Below, in pieces: positions 34,008 through 41,284 of a DNA stretch of 64,000 nt. The notes below the pieces were generated by a model. The model saw only the letters and a program-made list of their open reading frames with translations. It searched no databases and had not been told where the DNA came from. Within the stretch, counting starts at the first letter, position 1; the number at the start of each line of letters is the position of its first letter. The DNA comes from CAMEON01 sp964427175 (lineage in GTDB: Bacteria > Bacillota > Clostridia > Oscillospirales > CAG-272), in assembly GCA_964427175.1 (NCBI GenBank), contig CAYRTP010000002.1, forward strand, positions 8,357-72,356, read 5' to 3'. The translations under genes and the position numbers were made by a program.

Positions 34008-34692
34008 TTATTGAAAATCGTTATTCCATCCCCCATTCGAGGACTTGGCAGAGTCCTCGGTGTGGGTGAAATAGTCGTATTCACCGTTGCCGCCGTAGCC
34101 GTCCACAATGGGATTCTCGTAGACGGGATGGTTGCGGGACAGCACGAACAGGACAATGGGCACCGCTACGCTGACAAATACCGAGAGCACCGTCAGTCCC
34201 ACCGCGCTGTCGGGGGAAAACAGCTTGTAGATCTTGTACAGCACGATGTAGTAGTACACCATAAACACGATCTCCAGGGCGTACAGGGGGATCATGAGCA
34301 GAAAGACCCAACTCAGTGCCTCGGGGCGGACGGCCTCTGCCGCGTTGATGGAGGGGGCGGTATAGAAGTCCTCCGAGACACCCTGCGTCATGATGACGAT
34401 AAAGGCCACGAAGAACAGCGCTAAGAACACGATAAACGCGATGGTCCAGATCAACAGCTTGCGGCGGTAATGCTTGTCACGGCCCTCGTTGCGGGTGGCC
34501 TGATGGTCAGCCACGGCACCCAGCGCGTAGTAGTTGCAGAGGGGCACCCAAGCGGTCCAGGCGTGGGGGAGCCCCGTAGCCCGCATCATGCGGTAGGTAC
34601 CCAGGGCCTGGCCTACGTAGATCAGGGCGTACACACCGAAAATAATCAAGAAAAAAGAAGGCGAAAAGGAAAAAAGAGAAAATGGTTCCCAT
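34008..34692 (-). CDS. Multi-pass membrane protein, probable frameshift near start
   Basis: About 228 residues, five hydrophobic segments. The core 'YRMMRATGLPHAWTAWVPLCNYYALGAVAD' resembles a Firmicutes membrane family with an AWxAWxP..N..LG motif of unknown function. A good ribosome site (GGAGGTAAATTTCT) leads to an ATG that reads MGTIFSFFLFAFFF, but in a frame that must shift by one base within a T-rich run near 34,655 to enter the main frame ('LIIFGVYALIYVGQAL'). The main frame has no ATG before residue 20 or so. This is either a sequencing or assembly error in the homopolymer or a real mutation. The gene lies 34 bases after the carrier gene, in one operon. Confidence 0.65.
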
Positions 34693-34726
34693 AGAAATTT
34701 ACCTCCGTATGTAGTGTAATTGGAAA

Positions 34727-36052
34727 TCAACAGCAGATCCACAGCCCCACCAGAGCCGCGGTCAGAGCGGGGACTGCCACCGTCGCGCCGTACTTGACGA
34801 AGCGGACGAAGGAGAAGGGAACCCCGTGGTCGTGGAGCTGACCCGTCCACATGATGCCCGCCAGGGCACTCGTGGGGGTGAAGAAGGCACCGAGATTGGA
34901 GCCGATCACCGCCGCGTACAGACCCGCCGTGGTGAGAGCCCCCGCCTCCATACTGCTGATGACCGAGCTGTACAGCACGCTCATGGGGATGTTGTTGACC
35001 ACGTTGGCGGCGAAGAAGGAGCTGACACCGAAGGAGGCCACGGTCCCGCCCACCGTCTCGGGGGTGGAGAGGAAGCCGCCCAGGGCGTTGGTGATGCCGT
35101 ACTTATCCAGGGCCAGCACCAGGATGAACATGGAAATGACGAAGGGAGCCAGGTCCCAGGGGGCGCGGATGATGCATCGGGCAATGAGGAAGATACCCCG
35201 TCGGCGGAAAAAGCTGATGGCCATGGTGAAGACCAGCAAGCTCACAAAGAACAGGCAGGTAATCAGCCACATGGGGAGGTTGATGAACGAGGATACCGAC
35301 AGAAGCAGGATGCAACCGCCCAGATGGACCAGTCCCACCACCTCGGTGGGGAGATCTACGCGGGGCGCGGGGGAATCCTCGGGGTTGAGGGGATCCTTCA
35401 GCTTCTTGCGGAACAATAAGTAGAGCACGCCCAGGGAGACCAGGCCCGCCAGGACGGTGGGCAGGATCATGCGGGCGGTGTAGGCGGGGAAGGAAACCCC
35501 CGTGCCGCTCATGAGGTAGATGTTGGTGGGGTTGCCGATGATGAGGGCCATGCTCCAGGTGTTGGCCGCCACGAACTCGGACACCAGGTAGGGCAGGGGA
35601 TCAATGCGGGCACTCTTGGCGAAATGGCAGATGAAGGGGGTGAAGGTCAGCACGATGATGTCGTTGGAGGTGAATACCGTCAGCACCGACACCAGGGCGT
35701 AGAGCAGGAAGAACAGGGTGATCTGGCTCCCCTTGGCCCGCGCCAGCACCTTGTGGGCCAGCAGGCGGAAGAATCCGATCTCGTCCAGGTAGACCGACAT
35801 CATGGTCATGGAGAAGAACAGAAGCAGGATCTTGATGGGGTTCACGTCTCCCGCGGCGGTCAGCCCCGAGGCGATTTCGGAGGGGGTAATGTAGCCTCCG
35901 ATCATCAGCGCGACCGCACCCAAGAGGGGTGCCAGCCAGAAGATGCTGATCTTTTTTCCGCCGATCATCACCGAGGGCTTGGCGAACACCAGGGCGATCA
36001 GGGCGGCGCAGGTAATCAAAAAGAGAATGAGAACGGCGATGGTGGGGGACAT
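34727..36052 (-). CDS. ArsB/SLC13-type ion or anion transporter
   Basis: 441 residues; the ATG of MSPTIAVLILF is chosen because AAAGGTAGG precedes it and the longer frame has only an upstream ATG inside the promoter region. About eleven hydrophobic helices with the ion-transporter superfamily hairpins: 'FTSNDIIVLTFTPFICHFAK', 'NTWSMALIIGNPTNIYLMSG' and 'FFAANVVNNIPMSVLYSSVI', 'VIGSNLGAFFTPTSALAGIMW'. This matches the ArsB/CitM/NhaD group; no arsR or arsC is adjacent, so arsenite export is not supported and the substrate is open. A downstream membrane protein is cotranscribed. Confidence 0.85.
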   Translation of the reverse strand: MSPTIAVLILFLITCAALIALVFAKPSVMIGGKKISIFWLAPLLGAVALMIGGYITPSEIASGLTAAGDVNPIKILLLFFSMTMMSVYLDEIGFFRLLAHKVLARAKGSQITLFFLLYALVSVLTVFTSNDIIVLTFTPFICHFAKSARIDPLPYLVSEFVAANTWSMALIIGNPTNIYLMSGTGVSFPAYTARMILPTVLAGLVSLGVLYLLFRKKLKDPLNPEDSPAPRVDLPTEVVGLVHLGGCILLLSVSSFINLPMWLITCLFFVSLLVFTMAISFFRRRGIFLIARCIIRAPWDLAPFVISMFILVLALDKYGITNALGGFLSTPETVGGTVASFGVSSFFAANVVNNIPMSVLYSSVISSMEAGALTTAGLYAAVIGSNLGAFFTPTSALAGIMWTGQLHDHGVPFSFVRFVKYGATVAVPALTAALVGLWICC

Positions 36053-36116
36053 GGGGGGACCTACCTTTCGTGATGCCGATTTTGATATGCTTTCGTCTTG
36101 TGGCACAAACGGGAAT

Positions 36117-36145
36117 ATTGTAGCACAGGCCGGGAAAAATGTCAA
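36117..36145 (-). promoter_or_regulatory. Sigma-A promoter for the transporter operon
   Basis: On the minus strand: TTGACA, 17-base spacer, TACAAT, 65 bases before the start codon. Confidence 0.82.
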
Positions 36146-36183
36146 GCGGGTACAAGAAAAAAGGGGCTTTTTGAGAAAAATAC

Positions 36184-36212
36184 TTGACAAATCTGTCGGG
36201 TTGTGGCATAAT
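36184..36212 (+). promoter_or_regulatory. Promoter of the plus-strand transcript in RNA locus B
   Basis: TTGACA, 17-base spacer, CATAAT. The transcript would start near 36,219 and reach the shared hairpin ending near 36,360, overlapping the opposite RNA. In its last codons it reads Asn-Asn-Asn-Lys-Lys-Lys-stop, like the tail of the toxin candidate at 55 kb, but an in-frame TGA just upstream leaves no intact hydrophobic peptide. Confidence 0.55.
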
Positions 36213-36311
36213 ATAGACGGTCTCTTGACCCTTAGGGGTTACCTGTTCTGCGCTCGCAGAACAACGGTGGCGGCCTGCTTCCTCTGAAACGGTTGTAATC
36301 TGAACAATAAC

Positions 36312-36398
36312 AAAAAGAAATAACCGCCTACAACCTCGCACGTTAAGACGGTTATTTTTAACTTGTAAGGGTAGCAAGCCGTCAATGGTAGCCCCTTC
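36312..36398 (-). ncRNA. Candidate antisense antitoxin RNA, copy B
   Basis: Predicted RNA of about 87 bases from a perfect promoter to a hairpin (AATAACCGTC...GGCGGTTATT) with a T-run. Its 5' part, GAAGGGGCTACCATTGACGG, matches copy A at 54.9 kb (GTAGGGGCTGCCGGTGACGG), and both end in the same AATAACCG hairpin. It opposes a plus-strand transcript through that hairpin, the plan of type I toxin-antitoxin loci. Together with its promoters this fills most of the 510-base gap between genes. Confidence 0.6.
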
Positions 36399-36404
36399 GT
36401 ATTT

Positions 36405-36433
36405 ATTATACCGCAAAGCGTTGGATTTGTCAA
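36405..36433 (-). promoter_or_regulatory. Promoter of antisense RNA copy B
   Basis: On the minus strand: TTGACA, 17-base spacer, TATAAT, with no gene downstream in that direction, which argues for a non-coding transcript. Confidence 0.75.
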
Positions 36434-36562
36434 CCCCTTTGCGGCATTTTCTTTTCATGCAGATTTTCTCAAAAAATTTTCCAAAAATGCTAACCGTTCC
36501 GAAAAACCTTCACTATATAGGCAGATGCATCTGAAACGTAAATACCCCATCAGGAGGAACCC

Positions 36563-37237
36563 ATGACCGACGAACAGCTGAACCAAACCATCACAGAGGT
36601 CTCCAAGACCATCTTCAACTACTGTATGGCCAAGACCCCCACCCGCGAGGAGGCGGAGGATCTGTCCCAGGATATCCTGTACGAGCTGGTGAAGTCTTCT
36701 AAGAATATCCGCGACGACAACGCCTTTTACGGCTTTATGTGGGCGGTGGCGGACAACGTCTATAAGCAGTGGTGCCGTAAGCGGGCCCGCAGACCGTACA
36801 GCGAGCTGACCGATGACATCCCCGCCGAGGAGGAGCCCCGCCCCTCGGAAGATGACGCAGACCACGATGTCTACCGTCTGCGCCGTGAGCTTGCCCTGCT
36901 TTCGGAGCGGCATCGCCGCGCCACGGTCCTGCATTATATCCACCGCAAGTCCTGCGCGGAGATTGCCGAGCAGTACCCCCGCGTGCGCGCCATGGCCGAG
37001 CGCTTCGTGGCCGATACCCTGAAGCCCACCCTGGATCAGCTTCATACCACCCTCGTTACCGTTATGAGGGAGCACACCCCCAAGCACCTGCAGGACCAGG
37101 TCGAGCTCATCGCGCACATGGAAAAGCACACCAGCGCGGTCTCACTCCCCGCCCTCAGCTTGATCGAGGAAGGAAAGCTCATCCCCAACTGGCACCCCGG
37201 AGAGATGCCCACCACCTATATCATTCTGAACGCATAA
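36563..37237 (+). CDS. Sigma-70 family factor with divergent region 4
   Basis: 224 residues; ATG after CAGGAGGAACCC. Region 2 is clear: 'AEDLSQDILYELVKS' and 'AFYGFMWAVADNVYKQWCRKRARR' (about 28-75). Region 4 starts normally ('LALLSERHRRATVLHYIHRKSCAEIAEQ', about 110-140) but the recognition helix that should follow is replaced by 'YPRVRAMAERFVADTL', and the protein continues for about 75 residues with no known domain. It belongs to the Firmicutes sigma group related to ECF factors. No anti-sigma gene is adjacent. What promoters it reads, or whether the altered region 4 binds DNA, is unclear. Confidence 0.8.
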   Translation: MTDEQLNQTITEVSKTIFNYCMAKTPTREEAEDLSQDILYELVKSSKNIRDDNAFYGFMWAVADNVYKQWCRKRARRPYSELTDDIPAEEEPRPSEDDADHDVYRLRRELALLSERHRRATVLHYIHRKSCAEIAEQYPRVRAMAERFVADTLKPTLDQLHTTLVTVMREHTPKHLQDQVELIAHMEKHTSAVSLPALSLIEEGKLIPNWHPGEMPTTYIILNA

Positions 37238-37253
37238 CCCATATCCCATAACA

Positions 37254-37287
37254 AACAGCCCGCCGGGAACCATCCCGACGGGCTGTC
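37254..37287 (+). terminator. Terminator of the sigma factor gene
   Basis: CAGCCCG and CGGGCTG arms, with an inner CGGGA/TCCCG pairing, 17 bases after the stop codon; the T-run is weak. Confidence 0.7.
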
Positions 37288-37297
37288 ATGTCTTATT

Positions 37298-37395
37298 CAA
37301 GGTTCTTGAAGATTCTTAAGGAACTTCTTGCAAGAAGTTCCTTAAGCGGGTCCAGGGCAGAGCCCTGGCGGGGGTCAGGGGCAGAGCCCCACGCT
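37298..37395 (-). repeat. Dispersed structured hairpin element, copy 2 (3' of the pyridoxal kinase gene)
   Basis: Stem TTAAGGAACTTCTT/AAGAAGTTCCTTAA next to CAGGGCAGAGCCCTG and a second GGGGCAGAGCCCC palindrome. On the minus strand it directly follows the kinase stop codon and ends in CAAGAACCTTG-like sequence. Confidence 0.75.
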
Positions 37396-37400
37396 CTCCC

Positions 37401-38258
37401 TCACTCTCTGACCGCCATCTTCCGCGCGATGCGGATCATGTCCATCAGGGTGCCCAGCATGGGCTCAAACTTGACACCGTAGGTGTGGTTGGCATCACCG
37501 CGGGTGTTCTCCATGCAGAGCAGGGTGTAGTCGGCGGCAATCTTGGCGGCGGTGTAGGCATCCAGACCCTTCAGGAGCGCGCCCACAAAGGCCGAAGCGT
37601 ACACGTCGCCCGTGCCGTGGCAGTTCTCGCTGAGACGGCGGTGGCGGTAGTAGGACACCACGCCCGACTCCGAGATCATTACGCCAGTCTCGGAGGGGTG
37701 GAAGCCCACGCCCGTGAGGATGATGTTCTTGGCACCCAGCTTGTGCAGAGCGGTCAGAAGATCGTTGACGTAGACCTCGTCGTAGACCTCGCGGTACTCC
37801 ATGCCCGTGAGGAAGCAGGCCTCGGTGACGTTGGGCAGGAGATAGTCGGCGGTGGCGCAAAGGGTCTTCATGGCCTCCACGTACTCCATGTCAAAGGCGG
37901 GGTAGAGCTTACCGTGGTCCGCCATGGCGGGATCCACGATGCGCAGCCCCTCGGGGGTCAGGGAGCTGTTCATGATGGCCTTGACGTAGTCGATCTGGCG
38001 GGTGGAGCCCAGGTAGCCGGTGTAGACCGCCTCAAAGCGCAGACCCTCCTTGTTCCAGTGGGTGTTGATGGCGGGCATATCGTCGGTCAGATCGCGGAAG
38101 GTGAAGCCGGTAAAGCCCGCCGTGTGGGTGGACAGCACCGCCGAGGGAAGAATGGCGGTCTCGTGTCCGCAGACGGACAGAATGGGCAGAGCCACGGTCA
38201 GAGAGCACTGACCCACGCAGGAAATGTCTTGGATGGTGAGGATTCTTTTGTATGCCAT
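37401..38258 (-). CDS. pdxY: Pyridoxal/pyridoxamine kinase
   Basis: 285 residues, starting MAYKRILTIQDISCVGQCSL; an AAGGAGG site precedes this ATG, and the longer frame is not needed. Ribokinase-fold motifs of the PdxK/PdxY group: 'DISCVGQCSLTVALPILSVCG', 'STHTAGFTGFTFRDLT', 'IVDPAMADHGKLYP', 'LLPNVTEACFLTG', and the catalytic 'HGTGDVYASAFVGALL' with its Asp near residue 223. It phosphorylates B6 vitamers to give pyridoxal phosphate in the cytoplasm. It starts 10 bases after the shikimate kinase stop, so the pair is an operon. A hairpin repeat follows. Confidence 0.9.
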   Translation of the reverse strand: MAYKRILTIQDISCVGQCSLTVALPILSVCGHETAILPSAVLSTHTAGFTGFTFRDLTDDMPAINTHWNKEGLRFEAVYTGYLGSTRQIDYVKAIMNSSLTPEGLRIVDPAMADHGKLYPAFDMEYVEAMKTLCATADYLLPNVTEACFLTGMEYREVYDEVYVNDLLTALHKLGAKNIILTGVGFHPSETGVMISESGVVSYYRHRRLSENCHGTGDVYASAFVGALLKGLDAYTAAKIAADYTLLCMENTRGDANHTYGVKFEPMLGTLMDMIRIARKMAVRE

Positions 38259-38268
38259 AACGGCCTCC

Positions 38269-38805
38269 TTATATAGGCTCCCCGTCAAAGTGGGAGCAGA
38301 GTGTGTTCAGGACGTCTCCGATGCGGTCGGTTTGTGTCTCGTCCACAATGATGTCGGCATAGGCCTCGTACAGAGCGCAACGCTCTTCGTAGAGGTCGCG
38401 GAGGGTGTAGCCCTCGGGCATGACCACTCCGCGGTGGGTGAAGTTGCCCAGGCGTTTCTCCACCGTCTCGAAGGACAGGCGGAGGTAGACCACGGTGCCC
38501 ACCGATTTGAAGTGCTCCATGGCGGCCTTGCTGTAGACCGCGCTCCCGCCCGTGGCGATCACCGAGGGGGTAGCATCCCGCCCCAGGGTCAGGTTGACCC
38601 GCTCCTCGATGGCAAGGAAGCCCGCCTGCCCCTCCTCGCGGATGATGCGGTGGAGACGGCGGCCCTCGGTCTCCTGTATGACCAGGTCGGAGTCCACGAA
38701 GCGGTAGCCCAGAGTCTTGGCGGCCAGTACCCCCACGGTGCTTTTCCCGCAGGCGGGCATACCGATGAGGATGACGTGCTTCTTTTGGTTGGGCTGACGG
38801 TTCAT
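38269..38805 (-). CDS. aroK: Shikimate kinase
   Basis: 178 residues; the ATG of MNRQPNQKKHVILIG has GGGAGG about 8 bases upstream, better than the longer frame. It phosphorylates shikimate in aromatic amino acid synthesis. P-loop 'GMPACGKSTVG' (about 15-25), 'FVDSDLVIQE' with the shikimate-binding Asp, 'ATGGSAVYS' with the Gly-Gly motif, and Arg in 'VVYLRLS'. The start carries about ten extra polar residues. A consensus promoter lies upstream, and the gene is followed closely by the pyridoxal kinase gene. Confidence 0.9.
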   Translation of the reverse strand: MNRQPNQKKHVILIGMPACGKSTVGVLAAKTLGYRFVDSDLVIQETEGRRLHRIIREEGQAGFLAIEERVNLTLGRDATPSVIATGGSAVYSKAAMEHFKSVGTVVYLRLSFETVEKRLGNFTHRGVVMPEGYTLRDLYEERCALYEAYADIIVDETQTDRIGDVLNTLCSHFDGEPI

Positions 38806-38839
38806 GGCTGGGCCTCCCGAGGATGATTTATCACTTTGC

Positions 38840-38868
38840 ATTATACTACTTTTTGGGATGGTTGTCAA
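38840..38868 (-). promoter_or_regulatory. Sigma-A promoter for aroK-pdxY
   Basis: On the minus strand: TTGACA, 17-base spacer, TATAAT, 34 bases before the aroK start. Confidence 0.88.
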
Positions 38869-38964
38869 GGAATAGATGGTACAAAATTTATAGGGGTGTG
38901 GGTGGGGGATTTCGTGGAAAATCGTTGAAAAACATTGATTTTTTTCGCCAAATATGGTAAAATA

Positions 38965-38990
38965 GGGCTACCACCCCCTGTGGTAGCCCC
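38965..38990 (-). terminator. Terminator of the XRE-TPR regulator gene
   Basis: GGGCTACCA and TGGTAGCCC arms followed on the minus strand by TATTTTA, 20 bases past the stop codon. Confidence 0.78.
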
Positions 38991-39009
38991 GATTTGGGAT
39001 CAAAGTCAA

Positions 39010-40125
39010 TTATGCCTGCTCTGCTGTCATGTCCCGAACGGCGAAGGGACGATAGGAGTCCAAAAGCTTCTGATATAAAGGATCATCCTCATAACGCGGG
39101 AAGCGGAAGCACTCGTCATTCTGCAACCGCTCCAACAGCCACCATACTTCGTTGCATTTACTGCCGTTCCACGTGGTGGTCATGTCGAAGGTGTGCCCAC
39201 GGAGTAACGGAGAGGTGTGGGTGACAACGCTGAAGTTGCAGTCATCCGAGGCTTTCGCGTGTCGAAATGCGTTCGTCAGAGCCTCGATGGCGCGGATGGT
39301 CTGCTGTTCTTCGCTATACAGGCGAAAGAGCGCAAGATAGATCTCTAACATGGAGCTGTAACAGATTCCGTGGTCGAAATCCGGGTAGATGGCATCCGCC
39401 ATGGTGCAAGCATTCTCCAAAATTTGGATGCGGTCAGCCGTGGTCAAGGCGGTTCTGTCAACGGCGATGCAGCAGATCAGCCATAGCATACGCTCGGTGG
39501 CTCCCTCGATGAATGTGGCCATGGCATGAAAATCCCGCTCGTCATCCCGGGGATAGATCATGCAGGCGGCAAATTCACGGCAAGCCTGCATATCCGGGAG
39601 CATCTGTACGCAGTCCATGGCCTGCCTGTAGTTGCCGCATTGACTGTACAGCTCCGAGAGATGCACAATAGCATCGGCACGGTACAGATCCTCGGTGCAG
39701 GTTTGGATGATGTACCGACAAAGACGCTCAATCTCGTTTTTGTTGGTCTGAATGTCTTCGGTATCGAAAAGGGAGTTGACGTATCGCAGGATGATGCGAA
39801 CATCGAAGGGAAATTCGCGATAAGCCTCCCATGCCAGTTGACCGCCCGATTCATGGTCTCCCATGTGGCGGAAGTGGTCCAAACGGGTGAGGGTCTCTTG
39901 GATTTTCATTTCGCTTTTCTCCTGGTCCCGTCCCATGAGTATGTCCAGAGACACGTCAAAAAATTCGGCCAGGGGGATGAGGGTGGTAATGTCGGGATAG
40001 GCTTCTCCGCGCTCCCACTTGGAGACGGATTGGGGGGCAATATTCAGATGCTCAGCCAGCTTTTCCTGGGACATCCCGCGTTTGGTGCGTAGGTCTTTGA
40101 TAATTTTTCCAATAGTCAGGTTCAT
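39010..40125 (-). CDS. XRE family regulator with C-terminal TPR-like helices
   Basis: 371 residues. Residues 1-65 are a Cro/CI-type helix-turn-helix ('IKDLRTKRGMSQEKLAEHLNIAPQSVSKWERGEAYPDITTLIPLAEFFDVSLDILMG'). The rest is an all-helical TPR-like region with repeated 'A...L..LY...G.Y..A' patterns, as in Firmicutes regulators that bind peptides or partner proteins. Many in this layout control neighbouring or distant membrane and secondary-metabolism genes; no target is evident here. It has its own promoter and terminator. Confidence 0.85.
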   Translation of the reverse strand: MNLTIGKIIKDLRTKRGMSQEKLAEHLNIAPQSVSKWERGEAYPDITTLIPLAEFFDVSLDILMGRDQEKSEMKIQETLTRLDHFRHMGDHESGGQLAWEAYREFPFDVRIILRYVNSLFDTEDIQTNKNEIERLCRYIIQTCTEDLYRADAIVHLSELYSQCGNYRQAMDCVQMLPDMQACREFAACMIYPRDDERDFHAMATFIEGATERMLWLICCIAVDRTALTTADRIQILENACTMADAIYPDFDHGICYSSMLEIYLALFRLYSEEQQTIRAIEALTNAFRHAKASDDCNFSVVTHTSPLLRGHTFDMTTTWNGSKCNEVWWLLERLQNDECFRFPRYEDDPLYQKLLDSYRPFAVRDMTAEQA

Positions 40126-40170
40126 AGTATCCTCCGAAAAAGGGAATCAGGTTGCGCATCCTGTGAGTAT

Positions 40171-40199
40171 AGTATAACCCAACTGTTCGGAAATGTCAA
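40171..40199 (-). promoter_or_regulatory. Sigma-A promoter for the XRE-TPR gene
   Basis: On the minus strand: TTGACA, 17-base spacer, TATACT, 45 bases before the start. An inverted repeat GTTGAG/CTCAAC just upstream (40,203-40,223) might be an operator. Confidence 0.8.
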
Positions 40200-40267
40200 T
40201 AACCGTTGAGGCGACTCGTCTCAACCGACGGGCGAATACTCGTGGTTTGGTTGATAGGCTGAAAACA

Positions 40268-40299
40268 AATCGGGGCCATTCTACGGAATGAACCCGATT
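40268..40299 (-). terminator. Orphan terminator-like hairpin
   Basis: AATCGGG and CCCGATT arms with further pairing (CATTC/GAATG). On the minus strand it follows the remnant coding tail beside it and ends in TTTGTTTTC. Confidence 0.55.
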
Positions 40300-40307
40300 C
40301 ATAATTT

Positions 40308-40367
40308 TTACTGCAGCCCCGGCATCTCCCGCACCATATTATCCAAAAGCTCCATCCGCCAAGCGAT
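40308..40367 (-). pseudogene. Remnant C-terminal coding tail
   Basis: On the minus strand a short frame reads IAWRMELLDNMVREMPGLQ and stops, with a TGA immediately upstream and a terminator hairpin 8 bases downstream. It looks like the preserved 3' end of a lost gene. The rest of the 565-base gap holds only promoters and AT-rich sequence. Confidence 0.4.
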
Positions 40368-40623
40368 TCATTTTACGGAAGGCGGTTCTTGATTATTTGC
40401 CGATGGTTGCATTTATAATTTGGAAATTTGCACGAAATTTTACAGATCAAACTTACAAATGCGACAATCCCCCTTGCAAGGTTTCACTTCGGATCGTGGA
40501 TCGATCATATTCCCAAAACGATTGGGAATCAATCAGGCAGGCCGCACCGAATATCCTGCCTGAAACACGATTTTCGGATGTCCTCTCGCGGCAACATTTT
40601 TCTCGGTTTTTCGCGAATAGATG

Positions 40624-40652
40624 TTGACAATAGCCTATAATTCGTGTATAAT
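40624..40652 (+). promoter_or_regulatory. Sigma-A promoter for the surface-protein cluster
   Basis: TTGACA, 17-base spacer, TATAAT, 38 bases before the first gene of the cluster. Confidence 0.88.
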
Positions 40653-40690
40653 GTTTATGATAAACCAAAAAGATTGAAGGAAACAAGTCT

Positions 40691-41230
40691 ATGAACCTAA
40701 GCAAAAAAGCCACAATGCTTATCATCATCGTCCTTGCTTTGATCACCGTTGCCGCCGTATGTGTGACAATGTGGGCCTTATTCCTTCGAAAGCCATCCGA
40801 GGATGATCCGCCCATCCTCACCCCTGATTACGCGCCGCAACAGAAGGAAGAAAATGCTGAGACTATCCCCAATGACACGGGTGACAAGATGGAACACCCC
40901 GAGGGCGGCGGTGCTGTCAGTTTGACCTACTCCAACCAGGTCACGATCGATCTGAGCGATAAAGCCGCGTCCCTCTATTTCGCAAATCCCGGCAGATCCC
41001 ATCAAGATATGATTGTCCAAATTGCCATTCAGGACACCATCATCCTGCAGTCAGGCACGCTGACCCCGGGGCATCAGATCAAACTATTGAAATTATTGGA
41101 TGGGGCCGAAAAGATGCTCCAACCCGGTGGCTACGAGGGCAAATTTATTGTTCTCTATTACGACCCGACCACCGGCGAAAAAGCCATAGTCAACACAGAG
41201 ATTCCCGTCACAATCAACGTGGTGGGATGA
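40691..41230 (+). CDS. Membrane-anchored extracellular beta-domain protein
   Basis: 179 residues. A basic start and one hydrophobic helix (about 8-32) form a signal anchor; an acidic Pro-rich linker (33-75) leads to a beta-rich domain: 'VSLTYSNQVTIDLSDKAASLYFANPGRSHQDMIVQI' and 'SGTLTPGHQIKLLKLL'. The phrase 'LYFANPGRSHQDM..QI' corresponds to 'IWLSNPQGNSVWLKVRV' in the third gene of this cluster, so the two are paralogues with the same plan. Similar proteins appear beside large secreted repeat proteins in gut Firmicutes. It may help assemble or anchor the protein encoded next, 54 bases downstream. Function unproven. Confidence 0.72.
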   Translation: MNLSKKATMLIIIVLALITVAAVCVTMWALFLRKPSEDDPPILTPDYAPQQKEENAETIPNDTGDKMEHPEGGGAVSLTYSNQVTIDLSDKAASLYFANPGRSHQDMIVQIAIQDTIILQSGTLTPGHQIKLLKLLDGAEKMLQPGGYEGKFIVLYYDPTTGEKAIVNTEIPVTINVVG

Positions 41231-41284
41231 CGTGCGGGAATTTCACGCCCGCCCAAACGAAACACCGAAAGGAAAAACCCGTAC

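Noticed and set aside
34727..36052. Arsenite efflux operon
   Set aside because: The carrier resembles ArsB in fold only; no arsR, arsC or arsA is next to it.
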